64,000 bases of DNA from an uncultured Collinsella sp. (GCA_902494085.1 CABURU010000003.1:1-64000), one strand, 5' to 3'; counted from the stretch's first letter, positions 10,135-20,374 are shown. The notes: a model not told the origin generated them from the sequence alone. Numbers and translations are program-made.

Positions 10135-13014
10135 ATGTCTGATTCTTCTATCGTTATTCGCGGCGCTCGTGAGCACAACCTCCGTGATATCGATGTTTCC
10201 ATTCCGCGTGACCAACTCGTGGTCATTACCGGTCTTTCTGGCTCGGGCAAGAGTTCGCTGGCATTTGACACTATCTATGCCGAGGGCCAGCGTCGATACG
10301 TTGAGAGCCTTTCGAGCTATGCGCGCCAGTTCTTGGGCCAGATGGACAAACCCGACTTGGATTCAATCGACGGCCTTTCGCCGGCGGTGTCGATTGACCA
10401 AAAGACGACGTCTAAAAACCCTCGCTCGACGGTTGGCACCGTAACCGAGATTTATGACTATCTGCGCCTGCTGTTCGCCCGTGTGGGCACCCCGCACTGC
10501 CCCGAATGCGGCCGCGTCATTGAGCGTCAGACGACCGACCAGGTTGCCGACAAGGTCTTGGCGGCGGGGGAGGGCCGCCGCGCGTTTGTGCTGGCACCGG
10601 TGGTGCGCGGGCGAAAAGGCGAGTACACCAAACTGTTTGAGGACCTTCGCGCCGAGGGCTTTAGCCGCGTGCGTGTCGACGGTGAAGTGCGCTCGCTCGA
10701 CGATCCGATCGATCTGGACAAGAAGTTCAAGCACGATATCGAGGTCGTGGTCGATCGCATCGTGATCCGTGAGAACTCTCTGGGCCGTATCGCCGAGTCT
10801 GTTGAGCAGGCGACCGCGCTGGCTCACGGCAATGTAAACGTGTACATGCTGCCCAATCGTGATGCTCCCGAGGGGACCGAGGGCGAGCTGCTGGAGTATT
10901 CGTTGGCCTTGGCGTGCCCGGAGCATGGTCACTCCATTGACGATCTTCAGCCGCGTGATTTTTCGTTCAACGCTCCCTATGGCGCATGTCCTGAGTGCGA
11001 CGGCCTGGGCTTTAAGAAAACCGTTGATGCCGAGGCGCTGATCGAGGACCCCTCGAAGTCCATTGCCGACGGAGTCTTTGGTAGCCTGTTCGGCAATTCG
11101 AACTACTATCCGCAGATTTTTGCTGCGGTCTGCAAACACTTTAAGGTGAGCACCGATACGCCGTGGGAGGACTTGCCCCCTCGCGTGCGTCGTGCATTCT
11201 TGGATGGCCTGGGCGATACGAAGATCTCGGTCGACTACCAAAAGCTCGACGGACGTCGCAGCCAGTGGGATACCAAGTTTTCGGGCGTTCGCAACATTCT
11301 GTACGAACGCTATACCGAGACGACGAACGAGAACACCAAGGCGCGCTTGGAGAAGTACATTCGCGAGGAACCGTGCTCGAGCTGCCACGGCGCTCGCCTG
11401 CGCCCTGAGATGCTCGCCGTCACCGTGGGCGGCAAGTCCATTTACGAGGTTTGTTGCCTGTCGTGCCGTGAGTCGCTCGAGTTTTTTGAGGGCCTGGAGC
11501 TCACCGAGCGCCAACAGTTTATCGGCGGGCGCATCGTCAAGGAAATCCTGGAGCGCTTGCGTTTTCTGGTCGATGTTGGACTCGACTATCTGACGCTCGA
11601 TCGTGCCTCGGCGACGCTTTCTGGTGGCGAGGCGCAGCGTATTCGCCTGGCAACGCAGATCGGCGCGGGTCTCATGGGCGTGCTCTATATTCTGGATGAG
11701 CCCTCGATCGGTCTTCATCAGCGTGACAACGAGCGCCTGATCAAGACGCTCGAGCGCCTGCGCGATATCGGCAATACCGTTATCGTCGTCGAACACGACG
11801 AGGATACAATCCGTGCCGCCGACTACGTGATCGACATGGGGCCCGGCGCCGGCGTCAACGGCGGACACGTAGTCGCGGCGGGAACGCCTGCCGATATCAT
11901 GGCTTGTCCTGAGTCGATGACGGGCGCTTATCTGACCGGCAAACGAATGATCCGGGTGCCTGATGAACGGCGCAAGCCCGGTCGTGGCTGCCTTAAAATT
12001 ACGGGCGCTCGAGCCAACAACCTCAAAAACGTTACCGCCAAGATCGAGTTTGGTACGCTTACGGTTGTTACCGGCGTGTCGGGATCGGGCAAGAGCTCCC
12101 TGGTTACCGACACCATTGCGCCTGCCCTTACGAATGCTATTCACCGTTCGACGCGCCCTGTGGGTCCGTATAAAAAAATCGAGGGCATCGAGTGTATCGA
12201 TAAGGTTATTGATATCGACCAGTCGCCGATTGGCCGCACGCCGCGTTCCAACCCTGCTACTTATATCGGCCTGTGGGATGATCTTCGCGCACTGTTTGCG
12301 AGTACGCCGGAGTCGAAGGCGCGCGGCTACTCGCCAGGTCGTTTCTCCTTTAATGTGAGTGGCGGGCGCTGTGAGGCGTGCAAGGGCGACGGACAGATCA
12401 AGATCGAGATGCACTTCCTTCCCGATATCTACGTTCCCTGCGAAGTTTGCGGCGGTAAACGCTACAACCGCGAGACACTCGAGGTCACCTATCGTGGCAA
12501 GACCATCTCGGACGTGCTCGACATGAGCGTTACCGAGGCGCTGGCCTTCTTTGGGAATATCCCGCAGATTAAGCGCAAGCTCCAGACGCTGTACGATGTA
12601 GGCTTGGGCTACGTGAGCCTGGGCCAGCCCGCCACGACGCTTTCGGGCGGCGAGGCGCAGCGTGTAAAGCTCGCCAAGGAGCTTCATCGACGCCAGACGG
12701 GCAAGACGTTCTATATTTTGGACGAGCCGACGACCGGCCTTCATTTTGAGGACGTCCGCCAGCTGCTCGATGTACTGCAGCGCTTGGTCGATGCGGGCAA
12801 CACGGTGCTGGTGATTGAACACAACCTTGATGTCATCAAGGTTGCCGACCGCCTGATCGATATGGGTCCCGAGGGCGGTAACGGCGGCGGAACCGTCGTG
12901 GTTTCGGGTACACCGGAGCAGGTTGCGGACTGTCCGCAGAGTTATACGGGCAAGTTTTTGGCGCCGTTGCTCAGGCGTGACCGGGAGCGCCAGGCTCAAC
13001 TTGATGCTCAATAA
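10135..13014 (+). CDS. uvrA: Excinuclease ABC subunit A
   Basis: The 959-aa damage-recognition ATPase has two ABC modules. The first Walker A is [15 protein letters not shown] near residue 35, and the second, [13 protein letters not shown], near residue 650. Both signature sequences LSGGEAQR are present. Zinc-finger cysteines are visible as [11 protein letters not shown], as [10 protein letters not shown] and in the C-terminal [19 protein letters not shown]...[10 protein letters not shown] region. Length matches the family (about 940-960 aa). The start at 10135 follows AGGAGGCAAGGAG; an upstream in-frame ATG at 10069 has no ribosome site. It is divergent from the sulfatase gene. Confidence 0.97.
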   Translation: MSDSSIVIRGAREHNLRDIDVSIPRDQLVVITGLSGSGKSSLAFDTIYAEGQRRYVESLSSYARQFLGQMDKPDLDSIDGLSPAVSIDQKTTSKNPRSTVGTVTEIYDYLRLLFARVGTPHCPECGRVIERQTTDQVADKVLAAGEGRRAFVLAPVVRGRKGEYTKLFEDLRAEGFSRVRVDGEVRSLDDPIDLDKKFKHDIEVVVDRIVIRENSLGRIAESVEQATALAHGNVNVYMLPNRDAPEGTEGELLEYSLALACPEHGHSIDDLQPRDFSFNAPYGACPECDGLGFKKTVDAEALIEDPSKSIADGVFGSLFGNSNYYPQIFAAVCKHFKVSTDTPWEDLPPRVRRAFLDGLGDTKISVDYQKLDGRRSQWDTKFSGVRNILYERYTETTNENTKARLEKYIREEPCSSCHGARLRPEMLAVTVGGKSIYEVCCLSCRESLEFFEGLELTERQQFIGGRIVKEILERLRFLVDVGLDYLTLDRASATLSGGEAQRIRLATQIGAGLMGVLYILDEPSIGLHQRDNERLIKTLERLRDIGNTVIVVEHDEDTIRAADYVIDMGPGAGVNGGHVVAAGTPADIMACPESMTGAYLTGKRMIRVPDERRKPGRGCLKITGARANNLKNVTAKIEFGTLTVVTGVSGSGKSSLVTDTIAPALTNAIHRSTRPVGPYKKIEGIECIDKVIDIDQSPIGRTPRSNPATYIGLWDDLRALFASTPESKARGYSPGRFSFNVSGGRCEACKGDGQIKIEMHFLPDIYVPCEVCGGKRYNRETLEVTYRGKTISDVLDMSVTEALAFFGNIPQIKRKLQTLYDVGLGYVSLGQPATTLSGGEAQRVKLAKELHRRQTGKTFYILDEPTTGLHFEDVRQLLDVLQRLVDAGNTVLVIEHNLDVIKVADRLIDMGPEGGNGGGTVVVSGTPEQVADCPQSYTGKFLAPLLRRDRERQAQLDAQ

Positions 13015-13034
13015 ATAGGCGATTCAGTTTATGG

Positions 13035-13065
13035 GCGCCATCGACTCCTTGTGATTCGATGGCGC
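13035..13065 (+). terminator. Hairpin after uvrA
   Basis: A perfect 10-bp stem, GCGCCATCGA (13035-13044) with TCGATGGCGC (13056-13065), has an 11-nt loop and a weak T-containing tail (TTGCTGTG). It lies between uvrA and ybaK and is a candidate weak terminator. Confidence 0.55.
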
Positions 13066-13146
13066 TTGCTGTGCCGAAGTGACGTATGCAGCCGAATTGG
13101 ACATATACTTAATCCTTGCGTCCGAATGCGAGGGAAAGGATATGTC

Positions 13147-13647
13147 ATGGCAAAGGCTGTAAAGACGCCAAAAACCAATGCGATGCGCGAGCTGGAAAGC
13201 GCCGGCATTTCCTATGTTCTACATACGTACGAAGACGATGGCGATGAGTCGGTGGGCCTGGGGGTCGCGATTTCGGAGCAGCTTGGCGAGGAGCCCGGTC
13301 AAGGATTTAAGACTTTGGTCTGTGTGACACCGTCCAACGACTATGTCGTGTGCTGCATCCCTGTTGCCGACGAGCTCGATCTAAAGTCCGCCGCGCGTGC
13401 CGCGGGGGAGAAGTCCTTGGCCATGATGCATGTGAAGGATTTGCTTGCGGCGACTGGCTACGTTCGCGGCGGCTGCAGCCCGGTCGGTATGAAAAAACGC
13501 TACCGGACGCTCATTGATGAGACATGTGTCCTTTGGGATACCATTTTTATTTCGGGAGGCAAGCGTGGTTATCAGCTCGAGCTTGCACCCGATGATTTAA
13601 TTGCATTTTGCGGGGCGACGGTTGCCGCGATTACGAGAGAGGACTGA
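13147..13647 (+). CDS. ybaK: Cys-tRNA(Pro)/Cys-tRNA(Cys) deacylase, YbaK family
   Basis: The 166-aa single-domain protein of the YbaK/ProX editing family hydrolyses mischarged Cys-tRNA(Pro). It begins MAKAVKTPKTNAMRELESAGI, and contains the conserved KTLVC strand, the ARAAGEKSLAMM lysine region, the loop TGYVRGGCSPVGMKK and the C-terminal ISGGKRGYQLELAPDDL, all hallmarks of YbaK/EbsC proteins. The ATG at 13147 is preceded by AAAGGA. It is followed after 3 nt by murJ, so the two are likely cotranscribed. Confidence 0.92.
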   Translation: MAKAVKTPKTNAMRELESAGISYVLHTYEDDGDESVGLGVAISEQLGEEPGQGFKTLVCVTPSNDYVVCCIPVADELDLKSAARAAGEKSLAMMHVKDLLAATGYVRGGCSPVGMKKRYRTLIDETCVLWDTIFISGGKRGYQLELAPDDLIAFCGATVAAITRED

Positions 13648-13650
13648 GCG

Positions 13651-15333
13651 ATGCCGCAGGAAGAATTGAAGCGCGGAGCTCATTTTGCAAAAGAATCTGC
13701 GCCTCAGACACCCTCATCCGAAGCTTCTTCGTCGCGAGATGACACTGACGACATGGGCTCGTCGGACTACTCCACGGTTGGTCGTTCCGCCGGGCTTATG
13801 ACCATCCTGACTATCGTGTCTCGCGTCACCGGTTTTATCCGCACGTGGGCAATGGCGGCCGCTATCGGCATGTCGCTACTCTCGTCCTCCTATCAGGTCG
13901 CCAACAACCTGCCCAATATGCTCTACGAACTCGTGATGGGCGGCATGCTCGTGACGGCGTTTTTGCCCGTGTACATGGGCGTGAGGCGTGAACAGGGCCG
14001 CGAAGCCTCAAATGAATATGTGGGCAACCTGCTTGGCATCCTGCTCTTGCTGCTGGGCGGCATTTCGGTGCTGGGTACCGTGTTCGCTCCGGGCTTTATT
14101 TGGACGCAATCGTTCCTTTCGGGTGACGGCGGCAGCATGGATACCGCTGCTTTCATGTTCCGTTTCTTTGCCATCCAGATATTGTTTTATGGTCTGGGCT
14201 CGGTGTTCTCGGGCGTTCTCAACGCGCATCGCGATTACTTTTGGTCGACGTTCGCCCCCGTTTTGAACAACGTGATCGTTATCGCCAGCTTTATTGGTTT
14301 TGCGCCCGTGTCCGCGCAATTTGGCGAGCAGACAGGCATCATCTTGATCTCGGCTGGTACGACCCTCGGCGTCTTTGTCCAGATGGCCTGCCAGATTCCC
14401 GCGCTCGGCAAGCATGGCGTGCATCCTCATATCCATATCGACTTTAAGGACCCCGCGCTGCGACAGACGATTGCGCTTGGTATCCCGACGCTGCTCGCCA
14501 CGGTGTGCATGTTTGTCTCGACCTCCATTACCAATGCCGCCGCGCTGGTGGTGCAGCCCGAGACCGGCCCTTCCGTCATCGCATATGCGCGCCTGTGGTA
14601 CACGCTGCCCTATGCGCTGATCGCCGCCTCGCTTTCGACGGCACTCTATACCGAACTCTCTCACGATGCGCAGGAGAAGGATTACGACAGCGTCCGCACG
14701 GGCATTTCGCGCGGTGTCGCCCAGATGCTCTTCTTCCTGATTCCGTTTGCGATGTACCTGATCGTCTTCGCCCGTCCTCTCAACATGATCTACTGCGCCG
14801 GCAAGTTCGATGAATCCGGTGTGGCGCTGGTGTCGGAGTTCCTTATCTATCTGGCACTTTCCCTGCCGCTCTACGGCGTGGTCGTGCTGATGCAGAAGAG
14901 CTTCTCGGCCCTGCTCGATATGAAACCTTATAGCCGCTATTGCCTGTACTCCGCTATCGGTCAGGCCGGTTCGGTGCTGCTGTTTGGCGTGGTGCTGGGC
15001 TACGGTATGCCGGCAATTGCGCTTTCGTACGTCGTTGACTACGTGGTCTTGGTCGGATGCTCACTGTGGTGGCTGCGCCGTCGTCTGCATGGCCTTCAGG
15101 TCAAGTCTATCCTGCACGGCAGTTTCTTCGGCCTGTTGTTCGGTGGCTTGGGCGCTGCCGCGGGCGCCGGCGTCATGTGGGCACTTGAGCACTTTGTCGG
15201 AATGCTTGGCAGCTCGATCCTCATTACCCTGGGCTACGTTTGTGTTGCAGGCGTCGTCTCGCTCGCTGTGACTTTTGGCCTTGCCTTCGTCTTTAAGATG
15301 CCCGAGGTCTCGGCGCTGCTTCGTCGCAAGTAG
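13651..15333 (+). CDS. murJ: Lipid II flippase, MurJ/MviN family
   Basis: The 560-aa polytopic membrane protein begins with a hydrophilic, Ser-rich N-terminal extension of about 45 residues. The MurJ core then starts at RSAGLMTILTIVSRVTGFIRTW and contains the family region NNLPNMLYELVMGGMLVTAFLPVY, with roughly 14 hydrophobic segments to the C terminus. MurJ moves the peptidoglycan precursor lipid II across the membrane. The gene ends one base before the uvrC start codon. Actinobacterial homologues often carry extra cytosolic domains; here only the short N-terminal tail is present. Confidence 0.9.
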   Translation: MPQEELKRGAHFAKESAPQTPSSEASSSRDDTDDMGSSDYSTVGRSAGLMTILTIVSRVTGFIRTWAMAAAIGMSLLSSSYQVANNLPNMLYELVMGGMLVTAFLPVYMGVRREQGREASNEYVGNLLGILLLLLGGISVLGTVFAPGFIWTQSFLSGDGGSMDTAAFMFRFFAIQILFYGLGSVFSGVLNAHRDYFWSTFAPVLNNVIVIASFIGFAPVSAQFGEQTGIILISAGTTLGVFVQMACQIPALGKHGVHPHIHIDFKDPALRQTIALGIPTLLATVCMFVSTSITNAAALVVQPETGPSVIAYARLWYTLPYALIAASLSTALYTELSHDAQEKDYDSVRTGISRGVAQMLFFLIPFAMYLIVFARPLNMIYCAGKFDESGVALVSEFLIYLALSLPLYGVVVLMQKSFSALLDMKPYSRYCLYSAIGQAGSVLLFGVVLGYGMPAIALSYVVDYVVLVGCSLWWLRRRLHGLQVKSILHGSFFGLLFGGLGAAAGAGVMWALEHFVGMLGSSILITLGYVCVAGVVSLAVTFGLAFVFKMPEVSALLRRK

Positions 15334-17280
15334 GTGCGCGTGGCAGGTCACGACAACATTCCATCACTTGCCGAGCAGGTTTCGCGCGTTCCCACGCAAC
15401 CCGGCTGCTACCTTTGGAAAGATGCCAAGGGCGATGTCATCTATGTGGGCAAGGCAAAAAACTTGCGTGCCCGTATGCGTCAATACGTGACGCTGCAGGA
15501 CGAGCGTCAAAAGATCCCGCTCATGATGCAGCTGGTGGCGAGCTTCGACTATATCGTGGTGGAGACCGAGCACGAGGCATTGGTGCTCGAGCGCAATCTG
15601 ATTGGCCAGTACCATCCGTACTTTAACGTCGATCTCAAAGACGATAAAAGCTATCCCTTTATCGCCATTACCAAGAGCGACTTGTTTCCGGCTATTAAAT
15701 ACACGCGAGAGCGTCATAAACCGGGAACGCGCTATTTTGGCCCCTATACCGATAGCCGTGCGGCGCGTGAGACCATCGATACGCTACGCAAGGTTATTCC
15801 TATTTGCTCGGCATCCTGTGCGGAATGGCGCCGCTGCCGCCGCATCGTCGAATCTCATAAGGGCGAAGAAGACATCGTCAATATGATTTGCGCGCAAAAC
15901 GGGCGTCCCTGCTTTGACTACCATGTCGGGCGCGGACCGGGCGCATGCGTCGGCGCGATTTCGCCTGCCGACTATGCCAAGAACGTCAAGCGTGTCGAAC
16001 GTTTCTTGTCGGGCCATCGCAAGGATGTCGTCGACGAGCTTACGTCCGAGATGACGGAGGCAGCCGAGACGCTCGATTTTGAGCGTGCGGCGCGCGTCAA
16101 GCGTCGCCTGGAAGTCATTAGGGGCCTGGACGATCGCCAACAGGTCGTTTTTCCGTCAAGCGTCGATATCGACGTCATCGGCTTCTATCGAGAAGAGACT
16201 ATCTCTGCCGCCTGTGTCTTTGTCGTTCGCGAGGGCCGAACGGTTCGAACTTGCGAGTTCATCCTCGATAAAGGCCTGGATGTCGACGAGGAAGAGCTTC
16301 AATCGGGCTTCCTTAAGCGCTATTACGACGAGACGGCTGATATTCCAGCTGAGATCAATCTCTCTGTCGAGCTTGAGGATGCCGAAGCGTTGGGGGAGTG
16401 GCTTGCGGGCAAGCGCGAACGCTCTTGCCATCTCCATAGGCCGCAGCGCGGCGAAAAGCACCGCCTGCTCGATATGGCTTCCAAAAATGCGCGCCATGCC
16501 CTCATGCGCTACATGATGCGCACGGGGTATGCTGACGATCGCACCAATCAGGCGCTCCTGGAGCTCGAAAGCGCGCTGGCGCTGCCTGCGCCGCCGTTGC
16601 GCATCGAGTGCTTCGATATCTCGACGTTGCACGGCACCTTTACCGTCGCTTCGATGGTGGTATTTACCAACGGTCGTGCCGACAAGGGCCAGTATCGTCG
16701 CTTTAAAATTCAGGCCGAATTGGACGAGGCGAACGACTTCGTATCGATGTCCGAGGTTCTGGGGCGTCGCTATGCTCCCGAGCGCATGGCGGACGAGCGC
16801 TTTGGCTCGCGCCCCGATTTGCTCGTTGTCGATGGCGGCAAACCGCAATTGACCGCTGCAATTAAGCAACTCGAGGCACTCGGCCTCGATATACCAGTTT
16901 GTGGCTTGGCAAAGGCCGATGAGGAGGTTTTCGTGCCGTGGGACGAGACTCCCGTCGTGCTGCCGACCGGCTCCGCTTCGCTTTATCTGATCAAGCAGGT
17001 TCGCGATGAATCCCACCGATTTGCGATTACGTTCCACCGCGAGTTGCGCGATAAGGCTATGACGGTTTCGGTGCTTGACGACGTTCCGGGCGTGGGACCC
17101 ACCAGAAAACGTGCCATTATGCGCCATTTTGGTTCGATGAAGCGTTTGCGCGCGGCAAGCGAGCAGGAGATTGCAGAAGTTCGAGGCGTTCCGGCCGATG
17201 TCGCCAAAGCGGTCCACGAGGCACTTGTTGCATGGAATGCCGAGCGCGCCCAGGCATCGGCCAACCGATCCGAAAACTAA
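15334..17280 (+). CDS. uvrC: Excinuclease ABC subunit C
   Basis: The 648-aa dual-incision nuclease has the expected domain order. A GIY-YIG domain for the 3' incision (PGCYLWKDAKGDVIYVGKAK, about residues 25-95) is followed by a Cys-rich linker, a UVR motif for UvrB contact (LDFERAARVKRRLEVI, about residue 245-260), the RNase H-like 5' nuclease domain (LRIECFDIS and LLVVDGGKPQL), and a terminal helix-hairpin-helix pair (LDDVPGVGPTRKRAIMRHFGS). The GTG at 15334 directly follows the murJ stop; a second GTG at 15340 is an alternative. With uvrB and uvrA this completes the excision-repair enzyme. Confidence 0.95.
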   Translation: MRVAGHDNIPSLAEQVSRVPTQPGCYLWKDAKGDVIYVGKAKNLRARMRQYVTLQDERQKIPLMMQLVASFDYIVVETEHEALVLERNLIGQYHPYFNVDLKDDKSYPFIAITKSDLFPAIKYTRERHKPGTRYFGPYTDSRAARETIDTLRKVIPICSASCAEWRRCRRIVESHKGEEDIVNMICAQNGRPCFDYHVGRGPGACVGAISPADYAKNVKRVERFLSGHRKDVVDELTSEMTEAAETLDFERAARVKRRLEVIRGLDDRQQVVFPSSVDIDVIGFYREETISAACVFVVREGRTVRTCEFILDKGLDVDEEELQSGFLKRYYDETADIPAEINLSVELEDAEALGEWLAGKRERSCHLHRPQRGEKHRLLDMASKNARHALMRYMMRTGYADDRTNQALLELESALALPAPPLRIECFDISTLHGTFTVASMVVFTNGRADKGQYRRFKIQAELDEANDFVSMSEVLGRRYAPERMADERFGSRPDLLVVDGGKPQLTAAIKQLEALGLDIPVCGLAKADEEVFVPWDETPVVLPTGSASLYLIKQVRDESHRFAITFHRELRDKAMTVSVLDDVPGVGPTRKRAIMRHFGSMKRLRAASEQEIAEVRGVPADVAKAVHEALVAWNAERAQASANRSEN

Positions 17281-17645
17281 ACGCGCTTCTAAACAACTGA
17301 TATACATGATTGGTCAATTTTCAATCATTTGTTTCGCGGTGATTACCTGCCGATTTCGAGTTTTATTAACGCTAAAACGTTTGACTAGCCATGGTGAACA
17401 ACACTGCTATCCTGCGGGTTGACGAAGACTGATATCTCACCTCGTCGATACATACTGTCTGTCGAATCATTTGTCAATGAATTCGGTGAACGGTAGTAAA
17501 TACCGTTCAAGCGTATGTATGTATCGGTCACCGAGCGCGGCACCTCAGTTGGGTTCGTCGGTAGGTAAGGTATATATCGTCCGCAAGTTGCGCGGGGGCA
17601 AGTCTAGGTGTCCCCGGGTAAGATTCTCTATTGATAGGAGAAGAC
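17281..17645. other. Regulatory interval before the sialic-acid operon
   Basis: This 365-bp gap has no gene. It holds a CTAAAACGTTTGA block (17372-17384), a possible promoter TTGTCA (17471-17476), 17-nt spacer, TAGTAA (17494-17499), and the nested inverted repeat listed separately. A GGGGGC/GTCCCC hairpin-like stretch lies at about 17594-17616, upstream of the satA-like gene's ribosome site ATAGGAG. Confidence 0.6.
17446..17526. promoter_or_regulatory. Nested inverted repeats, candidate operator of the sialic-acid operon
   Basis: The inner palindrome is TGAACGGTA (17487-17495), 5-nt spacer, TACCGTTCA (17501-17509), perfect over 9 bp per arm. It is flanked by a second perfect 10-bp pair: CGATACATAC (17446-17455) and GTATGTATCG (17517-17526). 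The inner repeat overlaps the -10 of the candidate promoter, as expected for a repressor site. The regulator is not encoded in the window; assigning it to a NanR-like factor would be inference. Confidence 0.6.
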
Positions 17646-19259
17646 ATGGCCATCATCAACAAGGGTATGTCCAGGCGTTCGTTCCTCGGCCTCACCGGCA
17701 GCGTCGCTGCTGTCGCAGGGCTTGGTCTCACCGGCTGCGGTGGCAGCTCTAGCGACGAAGGTTCCGCTTCCGGTTCCACCGATTCCGCCAACCGTGGCGG
17801 CGGCGTGATCACCGCTGGTTCCGCTTACGCTCCGTCCAGCTTCGACCCCGCCAGCACCGGCTCCGCTGTGGGCCTGGGTGCTAACTGGCACGTCATCGAG
17901 GGCCTCTACGGCATCGATTACCACGACTACAGCACCTTCAACGAGCTCGCCACCGACGATCCCAAGTCCGTGGACGACACTACCTTCGAGGTCACCATCC
18001 GCAAGGGTGCCAAGTTCTCCGATGGTACCGAGGTCACCGCTGACGACGTCGTTGCCTCCTACACCGCTTGTGCCGCTTCTGCTACCTATGCTCCGTTCTT
18101 CCAGCCCTTCGAGTCCATCGAGGCCAAGGACGCCAGTACTGTAACGGTCAAGACCAAGGTTCCCAACTTCTCCCTGCTCAAGGATCGTCTGGCCATCATC
18201 CGTGTTACCCCGGCCACCCAGGCCGAGGAGGATCGCGCCAAGCAGCCGATCGGTTCCGGCCCCTGGATGTACGACTCTATCTCCGATACCGAGATCACCC
18301 TGGTTCCCAACCCCGAGTACAACGGTGAGTATGCTGCCGAGGATAAGAAGATCCAGTACAGCATTCTGACCGACCCCACCGCTCGCGTTACCGCTCAGCA
18401 GGAGGGCTCCACGCTCGTTATGGAGCTCGTCACCGCTGACGCCGTCGACCAGCTCGAGAGCGCTGGCTGCAAGATCGATAACGTTCAGGGTTTCGGCACC
18501 CGCTTCATCATGTTCAACGTCGCCAAGGAGCCTTGGAACAACGTCAAGGTCCGTCAGGCCGTCATGTACGCGCTCGACACCGAGAAGATGGTCACCAACA
18601 CCTTCGCCGGCCTTGCCACCGCTGCCAGCTGCTACCTGCCCAAGAGCTTCACCAACTATCATGAGGCTTCCACGGTGTACAAGACTGACGCCAAGAAGGC
18701 CAAGAAGCTTATCGAAGAGTCTGGCATCACCCCGGGCGCAATCACCCTGCGCACCACCGATAACGAGCAGATCAAGGGCATGGCCGCTCAGGTCAAGAAC
18801 GACCTCGACGCCCTCGGCTTCGATGTGACCATCCAGACCGATACCTCGCCGGCCACCTACGCTGCCATCGACGGCGGCGAGGCCTACGATATCCTTCTCG
18901 CTCCTGGCGATCCGTCCTGCTTCGGCGCCGACCCCGACCTGCTGCTCAACTGGTGGTATGGCGACAACGTCTGGATGCAGACCCGTTGCCCGTGGAAGGA
19001 TTCCGCTGAGTGGGCGAAGCTCCACGGTCTCATGGACGAGGCTCTTGCCGCCGAGGGCGACGAGCAGCAGAAGAAGTGGAACGAGTGCTTCGACATCATC
19101 GCCGACAACGCCGTTCTGTACCCCGTTGTCCACGTCAAGACCGTTTCCGCTTCCTGGGACGATCCGTCCACCGCGCCCAACGGCGAGGCCCTCGATGGCT
19201 TCAAGGGCATCGGCACGACGAGCATGTCCTTCAGGGGCGTCGCGACCGTCAAGGCCTAA
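17646..19259 (+). CDS. ABC transporter substrate-binding lipoprotein, probable sialic-acid binder (SatA-like)
   Basis: The 537-aa SBP of the peptide/nickel family (cluster C) has an N-terminal twin-Arg sequence SRRSFLGLTGSVAAVAG and a lipobox LTGC, so it is exported, possibly by Tat, and lipid-anchored. A Ser/Gly-rich linker follows (GSSSDEGSASG). The body has typical family sequences such as GSAYAPSSFDPAST and SFKGIGTTSMSF-like C-terminal strands. By sequence alone it would be called an oligopeptide binder. Its position at the head of a transporter plus nanA/nanK/nanE cluster suggests it binds sialic acid, as in known SatABCD/SiaEFGI systems. The ATG at 17646 follows ATAGGAG. Confidence 0.8.
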   Translation: MAIINKGMSRRSFLGLTGSVAAVAGLGLTGCGGSSSDEGSASGSTDSANRGGGVITAGSAYAPSSFDPASTGSAVGLGANWHVIEGLYGIDYHDYSTFNELATDDPKSVDDTTFEVTIRKGAKFSDGTEVTADDVVASYTACAASATYAPFFQPFESIEAKDASTVTVKTKVPNFSLLKDRLAIIRVTPATQAEEDRAKQPIGSGPWMYDSISDTEITLVPNPEYNGEYAAEDKKIQYSILTDPTARVTAQQEGSTLVMELVTADAVDQLESAGCKIDNVQGFGTRFIMFNVAKEPWNNVKVRQAVMYALDTEKMVTNTFAGLATAASCYLPKSFTNYHEASTVYKTDAKKAKKLIEESGITPGAITLRTTDNEQIKGMAAQVKNDLDALGFDVTIQTDTSPATYAAIDGGEAYDILLAPGDPSCFGADPDLLLNWWYGDNVWMQTRCPWKDSAEWAKLHGLMDEALAAEGDEQQKKWNECFDIIADNAVLYPVVHVKTVSASWDDPSTAPNGEALDGFKGIGTTSMSFRGVATVKA

Positions 19260-19319
19260 GACTCGTTTGAGTCATATGTGGGGCGTCGGTCGTAAGGCAA
19301 CGTCCTCATAGTTGAAACA

Positions 19320-19353
19320 AAGACCCGGGCGGCCTCGATGTCGCTCGGGTCTT
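19320..19353 (+). terminator. Attenuator hairpin between binding protein and permease genes
   Basis: An 8-bp stem, AAGACCCG (19320-19327) with CGGGTCTT (19346-19353), is followed by GTAATG rather than a long T-run. It lies in the 155-nt gap between the binding-protein gene and its permease and probably reduces downstream transcription relative to the binding protein. Confidence 0.55.
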
Positions 19354-19414
19354 GTAATGAGTATCCATACTCATATACCAGTTGGTCCTACCGACAAAAG
19401 AAAGGGGAGAGAAC

Positions 19415-20371
19415 GTGAACAACTTTCTACGTTTGATTGGAAGGCGTCTCGTGGCGCTGCCGATCATGGCATTGGGCGTCACCGTCCTGGTGTTCTTCCT
19501 TATGTCGTTCTCCAAGACCGACCCCGCCTATACGGCGTTGGGTGACGGTGCCTCGCCCGAGGCGGTTGCCGAGTACCATGAGAAGTATGGTCTGGACGAC
19601 CCCTGGCCCGTGCGCTACGTGCGCTACATGGGCGATCTGATCCATGGTGACATGGGCACCTATGGTGCTGCTCGCAACTCCGTTGCCAAGCGCATCTCCA
19701 CGGCCCTGCCCGTCACGATGCAGCTGACCTTCATCGGTCTTGCCATCGGCGCGGTCGTCTCGTTTTTGCTCGGCGTCATCGCGGCACTGTATCGCGATAA
19801 ATGGCCGGACCAAGTGATCCGCGTCTTTTCCATCGCCGGCTTGGCAACCCCGTCGTTCTGGCTTGCCGTTCTGTTGATTCTGCTGTTCTCTTCCTACCTT
19901 AAGGTGCTCCCGGCATCCGGTGCTCTGCCTCACTTCACCACCAACCCGGCTGGCTATCTGGGACGTATGATCATGCCCGCTATCGCTCTGGCATTCCCGC
20001 TGACGGGCCAGATGACTCGTATCGTGCGTACCGCCATGGTTGAGGAGCTCGACAAGGACTACGTCCGCATGGCCCGTGGCGCCGGCGTTCCCGAGAAGGT
20101 CGTCGTCGGCATCAACGTTTTGCGCAACGCGCTGATCACCCCGGTCACCACCCTCGGTCTTAAGATCGGTTACCTTATGGGCGGCGCCGTCGTCATCGAG
20201 GTCATCTTCAACCTCCCCGGCATGGGTACTGCGATTCTGCAGGGCGTTCAGGGCAACGAGGCGAACCTGGTTCAGGGCGTCGTCATCGTCGTTGCTCTTG
20301 CCTTCATCATCATCAACATCGTGGTTGACATGCTCTACCTGCTCATCAACCCGCGCATCAGGACGGTGTAG
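19415..20371 (+). CDS. ABC transporter permease, DppB family (SatB-like)
   Basis: The 318-aa inner-membrane permease has six predicted membrane segments. The DppB/OppB N-terminal pattern is present (FLRLIGRRLVALPIMALGVTVLVFFL), as is the EAA loop that docks the ATPase (ELDKDYVRMARGAGVPEKVV, about residues 210-235). The GTG at 19415 is chosen because AAGGGGAG precedes it by about 6 nt; an in-frame TTG at 19382 has none. It is followed 3 nt later by the permease-ATPase fusion, so the two are cotranscribed. Confidence 0.88.
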   Translation: MNNFLRLIGRRLVALPIMALGVTVLVFFLMSFSKTDPAYTALGDGASPEAVAEYHEKYGLDDPWPVRYVRYMGDLIHGDMGTYGAARNSVAKRISTALPVTMQLTFIGLAIGAVVSFLLGVIAALYRDKWPDQVIRVFSIAGLATPSFWLAVLLILLFSSYLKVLPASGALPHFTTNPAGYLGRMIMPAIALAFPLTGQMTRIVRTAMVEELDKDYVRMARGAGVPEKVVVGINVLRNALITPVTTLGLKIGYLMGGAVVIEVIFNLPGMGTAILQGVQGNEANLVQGVVIVVALAFIIINIVVDMLYLLINPRIRTV

Positions 20372-20374
20372 ATT

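Noticed and set aside
10363..13011. Minus-strand open frame of 882 codons opposite uvrA
   Set aside because: It is entirely antisense to uvrA, its protein has no recognisable motifs, and it is explained by codon bias.
17628..19133. Minus-strand open frame of about 500 codons, Gly/Val/Leu-rich, opposite the binding-protein gene
   Set aside because: Low-complexity composition mirrors the biased codons of the real gene on the plus strand. No start context.
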